Source of the DNA: Methylobacterium sp. Leaf125
GTDB lineage: Bacteria; Pseudomonadota; Alphaproteobacteria; Rhizobiales; Beijerinckiaceae
Length of the DNA: 64,000 nt
NCBI RefSeq assembly: GCF_001423085.1
Contig: NZ_LMNU01000045.1
Coordinates: forward strand, 1 to 64,000
Reading direction: 5' to 3'
This document shows, piece after piece, positions 9,363 through 16,513 of this stretch (its first letter is position 1; the number at the start of each line of letters is the position of its first letter). The notes under the pieces are model-generated. The model saw only the letters and a list, made by a program, of their open reading frames with translations, made no database searches and had not been told where the DNA came from. Both the position numbers and the translations under genes were made by a program.

Positions 9363-10190
9363 ATGAAAAAGCTTCTTACGTCTTTCGCGGCCTTCACGGC
9401 CCTCACTGCAGCTGCCTCGGCCGCTGACCTTCCGCGTCGCGCTGCGCCGCCGGTGTTCGTGCCGGTGCCGGTGTTCACCTGGACCGGCTTCTACGCCGGT
9501 TTCAACGCTGGTTACGGCTTCGACGCCTCCAGCAACAACCAGGCGACCGTCATCGGCGTCAACGGCGCCAGCACCCTGGTCCTGCCGGGCACCACCGCTG
9601 TGGTCGCTTTCGGCAACGGTCAGAGCAACGACGGCTTCGTCGGCGGCGGCCAGGTCGGCTACAACTACCAGTTCACCCCGGGCTCGGGCGTGGTCGTCGG
9701 TATCGAAGCCGACGCCCACACCGGCCCGCTGGCCGCCCAGCAGGTCTTCAACCCGGCCGGCATCTCGGGCCTCGACTACTTCGGCACCGTCCGTGGTCGT
9801 CTCGGCTACGCCTTCGACCGCGTCCTGTTCTACGGCACCGGCGGCTTCGCCTACGGTTCGGGCGGCGGCCGCGACTTCGGTCTGCCGAACCGCAGCCGTG
9901 ACGACTTCCAGACCGGCTGGGCCGCTGGCGGTGGTATTGAGTACGCGCTCCCCACCGACTCGTTCCTGAACTTCTTCCGCTCTTCGGCCGTCACGCTGAA
10001 GGTCGAAGGTCTGTACGTGAACCTCGACCAGGGCAACCGCAACAACGGCGCCTTCGCCATCAACAACGCCGGCGCCGTCATCACCACCGCCAGCCCGGGC
10101 GTCGTCCTGGTCAGCGGCGGCACCCAGGTGCGCAACACCGAGTTCGCCGTCGTCCGCGCCGGCCTGAACTACAAGTTCGGCTCGTACTAA
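9363..10190 (+). CDS. Outer membrane beta-barrel porin, Omp25/31-like
   Basis: A 275-residue outer membrane protein of the Omp25/Omp31 (OmpA-like barrel) group common in rhizobia and Brucella. MKKLL starts a signal peptide that should be cleaved after ASA near residue 20. The mature start ADLPRR and WTGFYAGFNAGYG are typical. It ends in KFGSY, an aromatic C-terminus as expected for BAM-dependent insertion. The frame is open from 9303, but the ATG at 9363 gives a perfect signal peptide. Codon use is strongly biased to C-ending codons (AAC, TTC, GGC), unlike its neighbours, suggesting very high expression. A strong hairpin terminator follows at once, so it is probably monocistronic. Confidence 0.92.
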   Translation: MKKLLTSFAAFTALTAAASAADLPRRAAPPVFVPVPVFTWTGFYAGFNAGYGFDASSNNQATVIGVNGASTLVLPGTTAVVAFGNGQSNDGFVGGGQVGYNYQFTPGSGVVVGIEADAHTGPLAAQQVFNPAGISGLDYFGTVRGRLGYAFDRVLFYGTGGFAYGSGGGRDFGLPNRSRDDFQTGWAAGGGIEYALPTDSFLNFFRSSAVTLKVEGLYVNLDQGNRNNGAFAINNAGAVITTASPGVVLVSGGTQVRNTEFAVVRAGLNYKFGSY

Positions 10191-10210
10191 GCCGACATTA
10201 CGGGTCTCGA

Positions 10211-10250
10211 AACGGAGAAGCCCGGCCGCCAGGCCGGGCTTCTTCCGTTT
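10211..10250 (+). terminator. Rho-independent terminator of the porin gene
   Basis: A long GC-rich inverted repeat (AGAAGCCCGGCC, short loop, GGCCGGGCTTCT) begins about 20 bases after the porin stop and ends in TTCCGTTT. Stem length and position make it the obvious terminator of the porin transcript. Confidence 0.85.
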
Positions 10251-10302
10251 GGTGCCTCATGCGGCAAGGCGCGAACGCACATGCAGGCGGAATCTCCGCC
10301 CA

Positions 10303-10335
10303 CGAAAAAGCCCGGCATCACGCCGGGCTTTTTCC
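10303..10335 (-). terminator. Bidirectional terminator between porin and trxA
   Basis: The perfect stem GAAAAAGCCCGGC / GCCGGGCTTTTTC with a five-base loop carries an A-run on one side and a T-run on the other, so it can stop transcription from either strand. It lies 54 bp past the trxA stop and backs up the porin terminator. Confidence 0.85.
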
Positions 10336-10388
10336 TTCTCAGACCCAAACCGAGACCGCCGTGTCGGCGACCTCGCAAGCCGGGTGAC

Positions 10389-10709
10389 TCAGGCGCTGGC
10401 CTGGATCCAGCGGGACAGATCGCCCTTGGGCGCTGCGCCGACCTTCTGGCTCGCGAGCTGGCCGTCCTTGAAGATCAGCAGCGTGGGGATCGACCGGATG
10501 CCGTACTGGGCGGCGATTCCCGGGTTCTCGTCGACGTTGACCTTCGCGATCTTCACCTTGCCCTGGAGATCGGCCGAGATCTCCTCGAGAGCCGGGCCGA
10601 TCTGGCGGCAGGGACCGCACCACTCGGCCCAGAAATCCACTACGACCGGCTCCGCGGACTGGAGAACGTCCTGCTCGAAGCTCGCGTCGGTCACTTTCAC
10701 CGTCGCCAT
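10389..10709 (-). CDS. trxA: Thioredoxin
   Basis: A 106-residue cytoplasmic disulfide reductase with the active site WCGPC at residues 30-34 and the cis-proline region RSIPTLLIF. The frame continues upstream to 10916, but the ATG at 10709 has AAGGAAG correctly spaced (in the reverse of 10713-10726) and gives the standard thioredoxin N-terminus. Length matches TrxA exactly. It is probably transcribed alone and ends at the bidirectional terminator. Confidence 0.96.
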   Translation of the reverse strand: MATVKVTDASFEQDVLQSAEPVVVDFWAEWCGPCRQIGPALEEISADLQGKVKIAKVNVDENPGIAAQYGIRSIPTLLIFKDGQLASQKVGAAPKGDLSRWIQASA

Positions 10710-11038
10710 GGGGAAACTTCCTTTCCGGTACCGCGCCTGCGGAACCACCTCTTCGCCGTCATCGCACCGCGAGACTGTGCGCTGTCGACCAGACTTGGCG
10801 ATGCCATGGGGAACGGTCAAGGCATCCTGCACCGTAAGCGGGGCTGACCTCCCTCCGGAACAAGCATTGTCCACGGCCCCTCGCCGGTCCCGCTCGGGTG
10901 ATCCCCATTGACCCAACCCTCGTCAAAGCGTGTCCGTCGCCCCATGTCCCTCTCGTCCCTGCCCCGGCGGGCCGCTCGGCCGGCCGACGGGGCTCGATCC
11001 GAAGCCGGTCCCGCGACCGGCATGGAGGAACACCCGAC
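10710..11038. other. Divergent intergenic region trxA / sugar dehydrogenase
   Basis: About 330 bases between two divergent genes. Open frames across it are extensions of the flanking genes and look non-coding. It must hold both promoters, but I could not pick a convincing -35/-10 pair. GGAGG at about 11026 is the ribosome site of the rightward gene. Confidence 0.6.
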
Positions 11039-12322
11039 GTGAAGCGCACCCCCTATCGCCTGCTCGCCACCGCAGCCCTCCTCAGCCTCGGCACGGCCGT
11101 CCATGCGCAGGAATCGGCAGGGACCGAACCCAGGCAGCCCCGGGTGGGCGGCGATGCCTTCGCGGCCCCCACGAGCGCAGCCGCCGGCAACAGCCCGGCG
11201 GAGACGGAAGCGCCGAACGCGCCTTACAAACCGCTCCTGCCGAACCAGACTCGGGCTCCGAAGCCCGAAGTCGCCACGCAGGTGAAGACTGAGGTGGTGG
11301 CCAAGGGCCTCGACAGTCCCTGGGCGATGGAGTTCCTGCCGGACGGCCGGATGCTCGTGACCGAGAAGGCCGGCAAGCTGCGGATCGTCGCCAAGGACGG
11401 GACGCCCGGTCCGGCGATTCCGGGGGTGCCAAAGGTCGACGCACGGGGTCAGGGCGGTCTGCTCGATGTCGCCCTCAGCCCGAGCTTCCCGGCGGACCGG
11501 CGAATCTATCTCAGCTATTCGGAGCCGCGCGAGAAGGGCAACGGCACCAGCGTGCTCCGTGCCAAGCTGATCGAAGAGAACGGCGTCGCTCGGCTCGACG
11601 AGGTCAAGGTGATCTTCCGACAGATGCCCACCTATGACGGCGACAAGCATTTCGGTTCACGCCTCGTGTTCGCGCCCGACGGCAAGCTGTTCGTCACGGT
11701 GGGCGAGCGCTCCGACAAGGTCACCCGCGTCCAGGCGCAGGATCTCACCAGCGGCCTCGGCAAGGTGTTCCGCATCGACACCGACGGGAATGCGCCCAAG
11801 GATAACCCGTTCTCGGGCGGCGAGAAGGCCAAGCCCGAGATCTGGTCCTACGGACACCGGAACGTCCAGGCGGCCGCCCTCGACCCGCAGGGCCGGCTCT
11901 GGACCGCCGAGCACGGCCCGAAGGGCGGCGATGAACTCAACCGGCCCCGCCCGGGCGTCAATTACGGCTGGCCCGAGGTCACCTACGGCCTGGAATACAG
12001 CGGCGAGAAGATCGGCGAGGGCAAGACCCAGGCGGGCGGAACCGCACAGCCGGTCTATTACTGGGACCCGGTGATCGGGCCTTCGGGAATGGCCCTCTAC
12101 ACCGGCGACGCCTTCCCGGCCTGGAAGGATGCCTTCCTCATCGGTGGACTCGTCAGCGAGGGCATCGTCGCGGTGAAGCTCGACGGCGACAAGGTCGTGA
12201 CCGAGGAGCGCATTCCCCTGCAGGCCCGCATCCGGGACGTTCGGGTCGGCAGCGACGGTGCGGTCTATGCCGTGACCGAGGGCGCGGACGGCAAGATCCT
12301 GAAACTGACCCCCGGCAACTGA
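11039..12322 (+). CDS. PQQ-dependent sugar dehydrogenase, periplasmic
   Basis: A 427-residue member of the soluble glucose/aldose sugar dehydrogenase family (GSDH/YliI type), oxidising sugars with pyrroloquinoline quinone in the periplasm. An N-terminal signal peptide ends near HAQ (residue 24), and an Ala/Pro-rich linker follows. Six-bladed propeller motifs include GLDSPWAMEFLPDG, HFGSRLVFAPDG, GHRNVQA and WTAEHGPKGGDE. The GTG at 11039 was chosen because ATGGAGGA lies just upstream and the signal peptide begins there. The substrate cannot be told from sequence. PQQ enzymes fit a methylotroph, which makes PQQ for methanol dehydrogenase. Confidence 0.9.
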   Translation: MKRTPYRLLATAALLSLGTAVHAQESAGTEPRQPRVGGDAFAAPTSAAAGNSPAETEAPNAPYKPLLPNQTRAPKPEVATQVKTEVVAKGLDSPWAMEFLPDGRMLVTEKAGKLRIVAKDGTPGPAIPGVPKVDARGQGGLLDVALSPSFPADRRIYLSYSEPREKGNGTSVLRAKLIEENGVARLDEVKVIFRQMPTYDGDKHFGSRLVFAPDGKLFVTVGERSDKVTRVQAQDLTSGLGKVFRIDTDGNAPKDNPFSGGEKAKPEIWSYGHRNVQAAALDPQGRLWTAEHGPKGGDELNRPRPGVNYGWPEVTYGLEYSGEKIGEGKTQAGGTAQPVYYWDPVIGPSGMALYTGDAFPAWKDAFLIGGLVSEGIVAVKLDGDKVVTEERIPLQARIRDVRVGSDGAVYAVTEGADGKILKLTPGN

Positions 12323-12364
12323 TCCGCAATCCCGGCCGGCGGCCCGACAGCAGGGCCGCCGGAT

Positions 12365-12928
12365 TCAGGGATCGGGGATCAGGCGCCGCCGCAGACGCTC
12401 CAGGGTTCGACCGAAGGCCGCGGGCTCGTCCAGGGCCCGCGCCAGGACGAGCCCCCCCTGGATCGCCGCGACGGCCTCCTCGGCGAGGTCAGCCGCTGCC
12501 TCCGGGCCGTGACCGACCTGCCTCAGGGCAATGGCCAGGGCGGTACGCCAGGCCACGAAGTATCCGGCGATGCGCGCAGCGAATCGATCGCGTCCCTCGG
12601 TGAGGGCGAAGGCGCCGACGAGGCAGGCCCGTCCGCCGGAGCGAAAATAGGCGTCGGTTTCCGACAGCATCCGGGTGATCCCCGCACGGGGATCGGCCTC
12701 CTCCCGAAGCGGCGCGTAGATCCGGGTCTCGAACCACGCTGCGATCGCCGTGAGCACAGCCTCCGCCATCTCCGCCTTGCCCCCCGGGAAGGCGTGATAG
12801 AGGCTTCCCTTGCCGAGGCCGGTGCGTGCGCCGAGGAGCGCGAGACTGGCGCCCTCGTAGCCGTGCTCCCGGAAGACCTCGGACAGGATCGGAATGGCTG
12901 CGGTCCGAGCGCCCGCACCCTGTCCCAC
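12365..12928 (-). CDS. TetR family transcriptional regulator
   Basis: A 187-residue repressor-type protein. The N-terminal helix-turn-helix has the TetR pattern (FREHGYEGASLALLGARTGLGKGSLYHAFPGGKAEM compressed: GKGSLYHAF near residues 39-47). The remainder is an all-helical ligand domain of the TetR_C type. The GTG start at 12928 has GGAGACTC upstream. It lies 10 bp after the DUF1348 gene on the same strand, and the two form an operon. A perfect palindrome ahead of that operon is the probable autoregulatory operator. The ligand is unknown. Confidence 0.9.
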   Translation of the reverse strand: MGQGAGARTAAIPILSEVFREHGYEGASLALLGARTGLGKGSLYHAFPGGKAEMAEAVLTAIAAWFETRIYAPLREEADPRAGITRMLSETDAYFRSGGRACLVGAFALTEGRDRFAARIAGYFVAWRTALAIALRQVGHGPEAAADLAEEAVAAIQGGLVLARALDEPAAFGRTLERLRRRLIPDP

Positions 12929-12938
12929 GTCGAGTCTC

Positions 12939-13412
12939 CTAGAGGCCGAGCTCGGTCAGGCCCGGATGATCCTCCGGACGCGGCGCGGCGCGGTTCCACC
13001 GAAACCTGCGCTCGGATTCAGTGATGATGAGATCATTGATGCTGGCATGGCGCTCGCGCATCAGTCCGTTCGCGTCGAAGGCCCAATTCTCGTTGCCGTA
13101 GGCGCGAAACCACTGCCCGGATGCATCGTGGAATTCGTAGGCGAACCGCACCGCGATCCGATCATCGCCGTGTGCCCAGATCTCCTTGATCAGACGATAA
13201 TCCAGTTCGCGAGCCCACTTGCGCTGCAGGAAGGCCACGATGGCGGGCCGACCGGCGAAGAACTCGGCCCGGTTCCGCCAGCGGCTGTCCGGCGTGTAGG
13301 CCAGCGCGACCTTCTCGGGGTCACACCCATTCCAACCATTCTCGGCGGCCCGCACCTTCTGGATCGCGGTCTCCCTAGTGAAGGGCGGCAGTGGCGGACG
13401 CGATTCGGACAT
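12939..13412 (-). CDS. Nuclear transport factor 2-like protein (DUF1348)
   Basis: A 157-residue SnoaL/NTF2-fold protein of the DUF1348 type. Recognisable features are the N-terminal PPLPPFTRETAIQKVRAAE, DSRWRNRAEFF and the tryptophan-rich VRFAYEFHD..WFRAYGNENW segment. The biochemical role of this family is unknown. NTF2-like folds usually bind small hydrophobic ligands. It is the first gene of a two-gene unit with the TetR regulator, suggesting it handles or responds to the molecule sensed by that regulator (inference). Confidence 0.85.
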   Translation of the reverse strand: MSESRPPLPPFTRETAIQKVRAAENGWNGCDPEKVALAYTPDSRWRNRAEFFAGRPAIVAFLQRKWARELDYRLIKEIWAHGDDRIAVRFAYEFHDASGQWFRAYGNENWAFDANGLMRERHASINDLIITESERRFRWNRAAPRPEDHPGLTELGL

Positions 13413-13451
13413 GGCGGCATTTCCCTAATTCACGCTGGGCGCTGCAGCGTC

Positions 13452-13467
13452 TGTACCGATCGGTACA
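13452..13467. promoter_or_regulatory. Perfect 16-bp palindrome, candidate TetR operator
   Basis: TGTACCGATCGGTACA is a perfect inverted repeat 40 bases upstream of the DUF1348 start codon and ahead of the DUF1348-tetR unit. Its size and symmetry are typical of TetR-family operators. Assignment to the adjacent regulator is inference. Confidence 0.7.
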
Positions 13468-13484
13468 AACGCCCATCCGGATCG

Positions 13485-14414
13485 TCAAGCGTGTCCGAGG
13501 ATCGTGAGCCAGACGATGGTGGTGACGATCGCCAGCAGGGTCGAGAGCATCACTGCGGCGGCGACCACCCCGGTCTCGGTCTTGTAGCGCGAGGCCAGCA
13601 GATAGGCATTGATCCCCACGGGCATGGCCGCGAACAGGGTCGCCACGCCGGCATAGGCCGGCGGCATGGTGAAGACGTGGAAGGCCAGGACCCAGACCGC
13701 GAGGGGATGGATCACGAGCTTCAGGCCAGTGATCACCATGGCACTGGGCAGGTCGTGCAGGACCCGGTAGCGGACGAGCCCGGCTCCGAGAGCGATGAGC
13801 GCGCAGGTCGAGGCTGTCCCCGCCAGGGCATCGACCAGGGACTTGACCACACCGGTGGGGGCGAGCCCGAGCCCTTTGAGGGTGAGGCCGGCGATGAGCG
13901 CCAGGAAGATGGGGTTGCGCAGGAGAACCAGCGCCAGTCCGCGCAGGCGCCTGAGGATCGACGCCTGCCCATCCGCCTCGATCAGGAAGGTGGCACAGCC
14001 CATCATCAGCGGCAGATGCACCGCCAGCAGCATGAAGAGCGGGAAGGCCCCCTCCTCGCCATAGGCCTGGAGGATCATGGGCACGCCGATGAAGACGGTG
14101 TTCGATTGGCTGGCGGCGAAGCCGTGCAGGATCGCACCGCGCCGCTCCACGCCCTCGCGGCGCAGGCTGAGAAGCGAGCCGATCAGCCAGGACAGCCCGG
14201 CGCCACCGAAGTAGCTGAACCAGTAGGACGGCGTGATCTCGCCGGTGAGACCCGGGCGCGTCAGCGTCGCCAGGATGAGGGCCGGGACGGCGATGGAGAA
14301 GACGTATTCCGAGAGGCCGTCGCTGACCTTGTCGGACAGGAAGCCAGCCAGGGCCGCGATCCAGCCGACCAGGATCAGCCCGAAGATCGGGGTAACGAGC
14401 GACAGGACGGTCAT
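13485..14414 (-). CDS. AEC family transporter
   Basis: A 309-residue inner membrane carrier of the auxin efflux carrier (AEC) family, with about ten hydrophobic helices in two halves. N-terminal TPIFGLILVGWIAALAGF and the central SQSNTVFIGVPMI (the conserved N-x-x-F-I-G-x-P motif) identify it. Substrates of bacterial members include malate and malonate and cannot be predicted here. Its stop lies just beyond the palindrome that precedes the DUF1348-tetR unit, so the operator site could also affect read-through from it. Confidence 0.9.
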   Translation of the reverse strand: MTVLSLVTPIFGLILVGWIAALAGFLSDKVSDGLSEYVFSIAVPALILATLTRPGLTGEITPSYWFSYFGGAGLSWLIGSLLSLRREGVERRGAILHGFAASQSNTVFIGVPMILQAYGEEGAFPLFMLLAVHLPLMMGCATFLIEADGQASILRRLRGLALVLLRNPIFLALIAGLTLKGLGLAPTGVVKSLVDALAGTASTCALIALGAGLVRYRVLHDLPSAMVITGLKLVIHPLAVWVLAFHVFTMPPAYAGVATLFAAMPVGINAYLLASRYKTETGVVAAAVMLSTLLAIVTTIVWLTILGHA

Positions 14415-14439
14415 CGACGGCGGACCGGTGCTCCAACGC

Positions 14440-14478
14440 GAACGGTCGCCGTACGCGCTGAGCGTGCGGCGACCGTTC
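14440..14478. terminator. Long hairpin downstream of rpmB
   Basis: GAACGGTCGCCG and CGGCGACCGTTC form a 12-bp perfect stem, extended to about 17 pairs with one G-T, around a short loop. It sits 72 bp past the rpmB stop and just before the AEC start. There is no T-run on either side, so termination is plausible but not certain. Confidence 0.5.
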
Positions 14479-14550
14479 GGGAACCTGGACGAAGGCGTTG
14501 CGGGGGAACGGCGGCGGTACGTACCGGAGCGATTCGGTCCCGCGGAGGCC

Positions 14551-14856
14551 TCAGGCGGCGGCGGGGGTCTCGACCTCGGCGAGCTTCTTGTGAAGCTCGC
14601 GCTTGAGGAGGCGGGCCGTCTGCGACAGCTCGATCTCGCGGGCCTTGATCAGGAACGCGTCGAGGCCACCGCGGTGCTCGACCGAGCGCAGGGCGTGCGC
14701 GGTGACGCGCAGGCGGACCCGGCGCTTCAGCGCGTCCGACTGCAGCGTGACCTGGCACAGGTTCGGCAGGAACCGGCACTTGGTCTTGCGGTTCGAGTGG
14801 CTCACGAGGTGGCCGGTCTGCACGGCTTTGCCCGTGAGTTCGCAACGGCGCGACAT
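14551..14856 (-). CDS. rpmB: 50S ribosomal protein L28
   Basis: A 101-residue ribosomal protein, slightly long for L28 because of a C-terminal extension ending in TPAAA, as is usual in alphaproteobacteria. MSRRCELTGK, the HSNRKTKCRF segment and LRVTAHALRSVE are diagnostic. It is a stand-alone gene, divergent from the DUF3108 gene, not in an rpmB-rpmG operon. Confidence 0.97.
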   Translation of the reverse strand: MSRRCELTGKAVQTGHLVSHSNRKTKCRFLPNLCQVTLQSDALKRRVRLRVTAHALRSVEHRGGLDAFLIKAREIELSQTARLLKRELHKKLAEVETPAAA

Positions 14857-15185
14857 TGTTCTATTTCCCGTCTCGTTCCGCGTGTCCGACAGGCTGGCGG
14901 GAAACCAGAACCGCGTCGCGGCAAACGGCTTCTCGCACGCCAGGCCCGGTGGAGCGGCGTTCTCATTGAAGGCGCGAGCCTATAGGGGACTGTGCCCCGT
15001 GGCGTCAAGGTCCGAGGTGATCTTTCGCGCCGTTTCGCGGGCCGGCGGACCAGTGGCAGGCAAGGGGCAGGCAAGCCTGACTGTTCGGCTCCCAACGATG
15101 TGTTAACCATGAGGACGGACGATGCCGGCGAGATGTCTCCGGCCCGTTCGACCGGAGATCGACAGCCAACCCCGAGTCCCCAGAC
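14857..15185. other. Divergent intergenic region rpmB / DUF3108
   Basis: About 330 bases without a convincing gene. It should hold the rpmB promoter (leftward) and that of the secreted protein pair (rightward). I see no clear consensus elements, repeats or RNA structure. Confidence 0.55.
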
Positions 15186-16103
15186 ATGTGCGGCACCCGC
15201 AAGCGCCCCGCCCCGCTCTCCCTCCTCGGCGCCAGCCTGCTGACGCTCGCGGCCCTGCTGACCGCGCCTTCGGCGGAGGCACGTTCCAAGACGGCCCGGA
15301 CGGCCTCCAAGACGGCTGCCGCCGTCACCGTGGACTACGACATCGCCCTGGCCGGCCTCACCATCGGCAACGCGCAGGTGGCCGGCGCCTTCGAAGGGTC
15401 CGGCTATCGGATGGATGTCTCGGCGCGCCTCACGGGCCTCGCCGGCGTGGTCACGGGCGGCATGGGCTCCGCCCGCGCCAGCGGTGCCATCGCGGCAGCG
15501 CCGCAGCCCAGCACCTTCGCGATCGCCACCAAGACCACCAATTCCGGCATCGCCGTGCGCATGGCCCTGGCGCGCGGCACCGTCACTCAGGCGGAGATCA
15601 CCCCGCCCCTCATCGACATGGGCGATCGGGTGCCGATCACGCCCGCCAACAAGCGCGGCGTCATCGATCCCGCGAGCGCCCTGATGATGCCCGTGCAGGG
15701 CCGCGCCGACCCCATGGACCCGGCCAACTGCAACCGGACCCTGCCGATCTTCGACGGCGCGACCCGATTCGACGTCGTGCTGAGCTACGGCGAGACCCGT
15801 AGCGTGGCCAAGCCCGGCTACAGCGGTCCCGTCCTCGTCTGCAACGCACGCTACACGCCGATCGCGGGCCACCGTCCGGACCGGCCGGGCGTGAAGTTCA
15901 TGGAAGACAATCGCGAAATGTCGGTCTGGCTCGCGCCGGTCGAGGGCACCCGCGTGCTGCTGCCGGTGCGCATCGCGGTCCGGACCACCGTGGGCACCAA
16001 CATCATCGAGGCGACGCGCTGGACCCAGACCGGCGGACAGCAGGGCAGCACCACCGCATCGGCGCCGGGCACCCCCGTCACGCAGGCCAGCTTGGCCCAG
16101 TGA
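15186..16103 (+). CDS. DUF3108 domain-containing secreted protein
   Basis: A 305-residue exported protein. A signal peptide (LLTLAALLTAPSAEA) ends near residue 33. The DUF3108 body begins at VDYDIALAGLTIGNAQVAG and includes the C-x(n)-C spaced pair around NCNRTLPIFDGATRFDV and VLVCNARYTPIAGHRP. The function of the family is unknown, and it is common in the periplasm of alphaproteobacteria. It overlaps the next gene by four bases (GTGA), so the two are co-translated. Confidence 0.88.
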   Translation: MCGTRKRPAPLSLLGASLLTLAALLTAPSAEARSKTARTASKTAAAVTVDYDIALAGLTIGNAQVAGAFEGSGYRMDVSARLTGLAGVVTGGMGSARASGAIAAAPQPSTFAIATKTTNSGIAVRMALARGTVTQAEITPPLIDMGDRVPITPANKRGVIDPASALMMPVQGRADPMDPANCNRTLPIFDGATRFDVVLSYGETRSVAKPGYSGPVLVCNARYTPIAGHRPDRPGVKFMEDNREMSVWLAPVEGTRVLLPVRIAVRTTVGTNIIEATRWTQTGGQQGSTTASAPGTPVTQASLAQ

Positions 16104-16447
16104 GACCCTTCGCACGCACGCGAATCACCCGCCCCTGCGCGCTGGCCGCTCTGATCGTCCTCACGGGCGGTGCGGCCAGGGCCCAGTCGAGCCTCTCCAC
16201 GGGCCCGGATTGTGGCGGCGACGCCTATTCGTCGGCCCAGGTGATCGAGAACCGTCCACCCCGCCGCGGCCCCCTCACGGCGGTGCCCGACACCCTCTGC
16301 GCCGATGTCGCACCGCAGGGGGGCCAGCCCCCCGTGGAGATCGGAATTTACCCGAGCCTCGGCGTACCCGGCATGCCGCCGCGGGATGGCAGGCGGGGCT
16401 ATGGCGACCCATATGAGGCGCAGCCGCCACGGCAGCGCCGACCCTGA
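16100..16447 (+). CDS. Small secreted protein of unknown function
   Basis: I do not recognise a family. The 115-residue product starts with a GTG whose last bases overlap the TGA of the DUF3108 gene. A signal peptide ends near RAQ (residue 29). The mature part is short, with two cysteines (PDCGGD and LCADV) and a proline/arginine-rich end, and is probably mostly disordered. Coupling to the DUF3108 gene suggests a shared role in the envelope. Confidence 0.65.
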   Translation: MRPFARTRITRPCALAALIVLTGGAARAQSSLSTGPDCGGDAYSSAQVIENRPPRRGPLTAVPDTLCADVAPQGGQPPVEIGIYPSLGVPGMPPRDGRRGYGDPYEAQPPRQRRP

Positions 16448-16513
16448 CGGCGCCGCGGCGGTCTCCCCCGTTCCTGAGCCTGCCGGCCTCGCCGAAGGGA
16501 CCGCCCCCACCTC

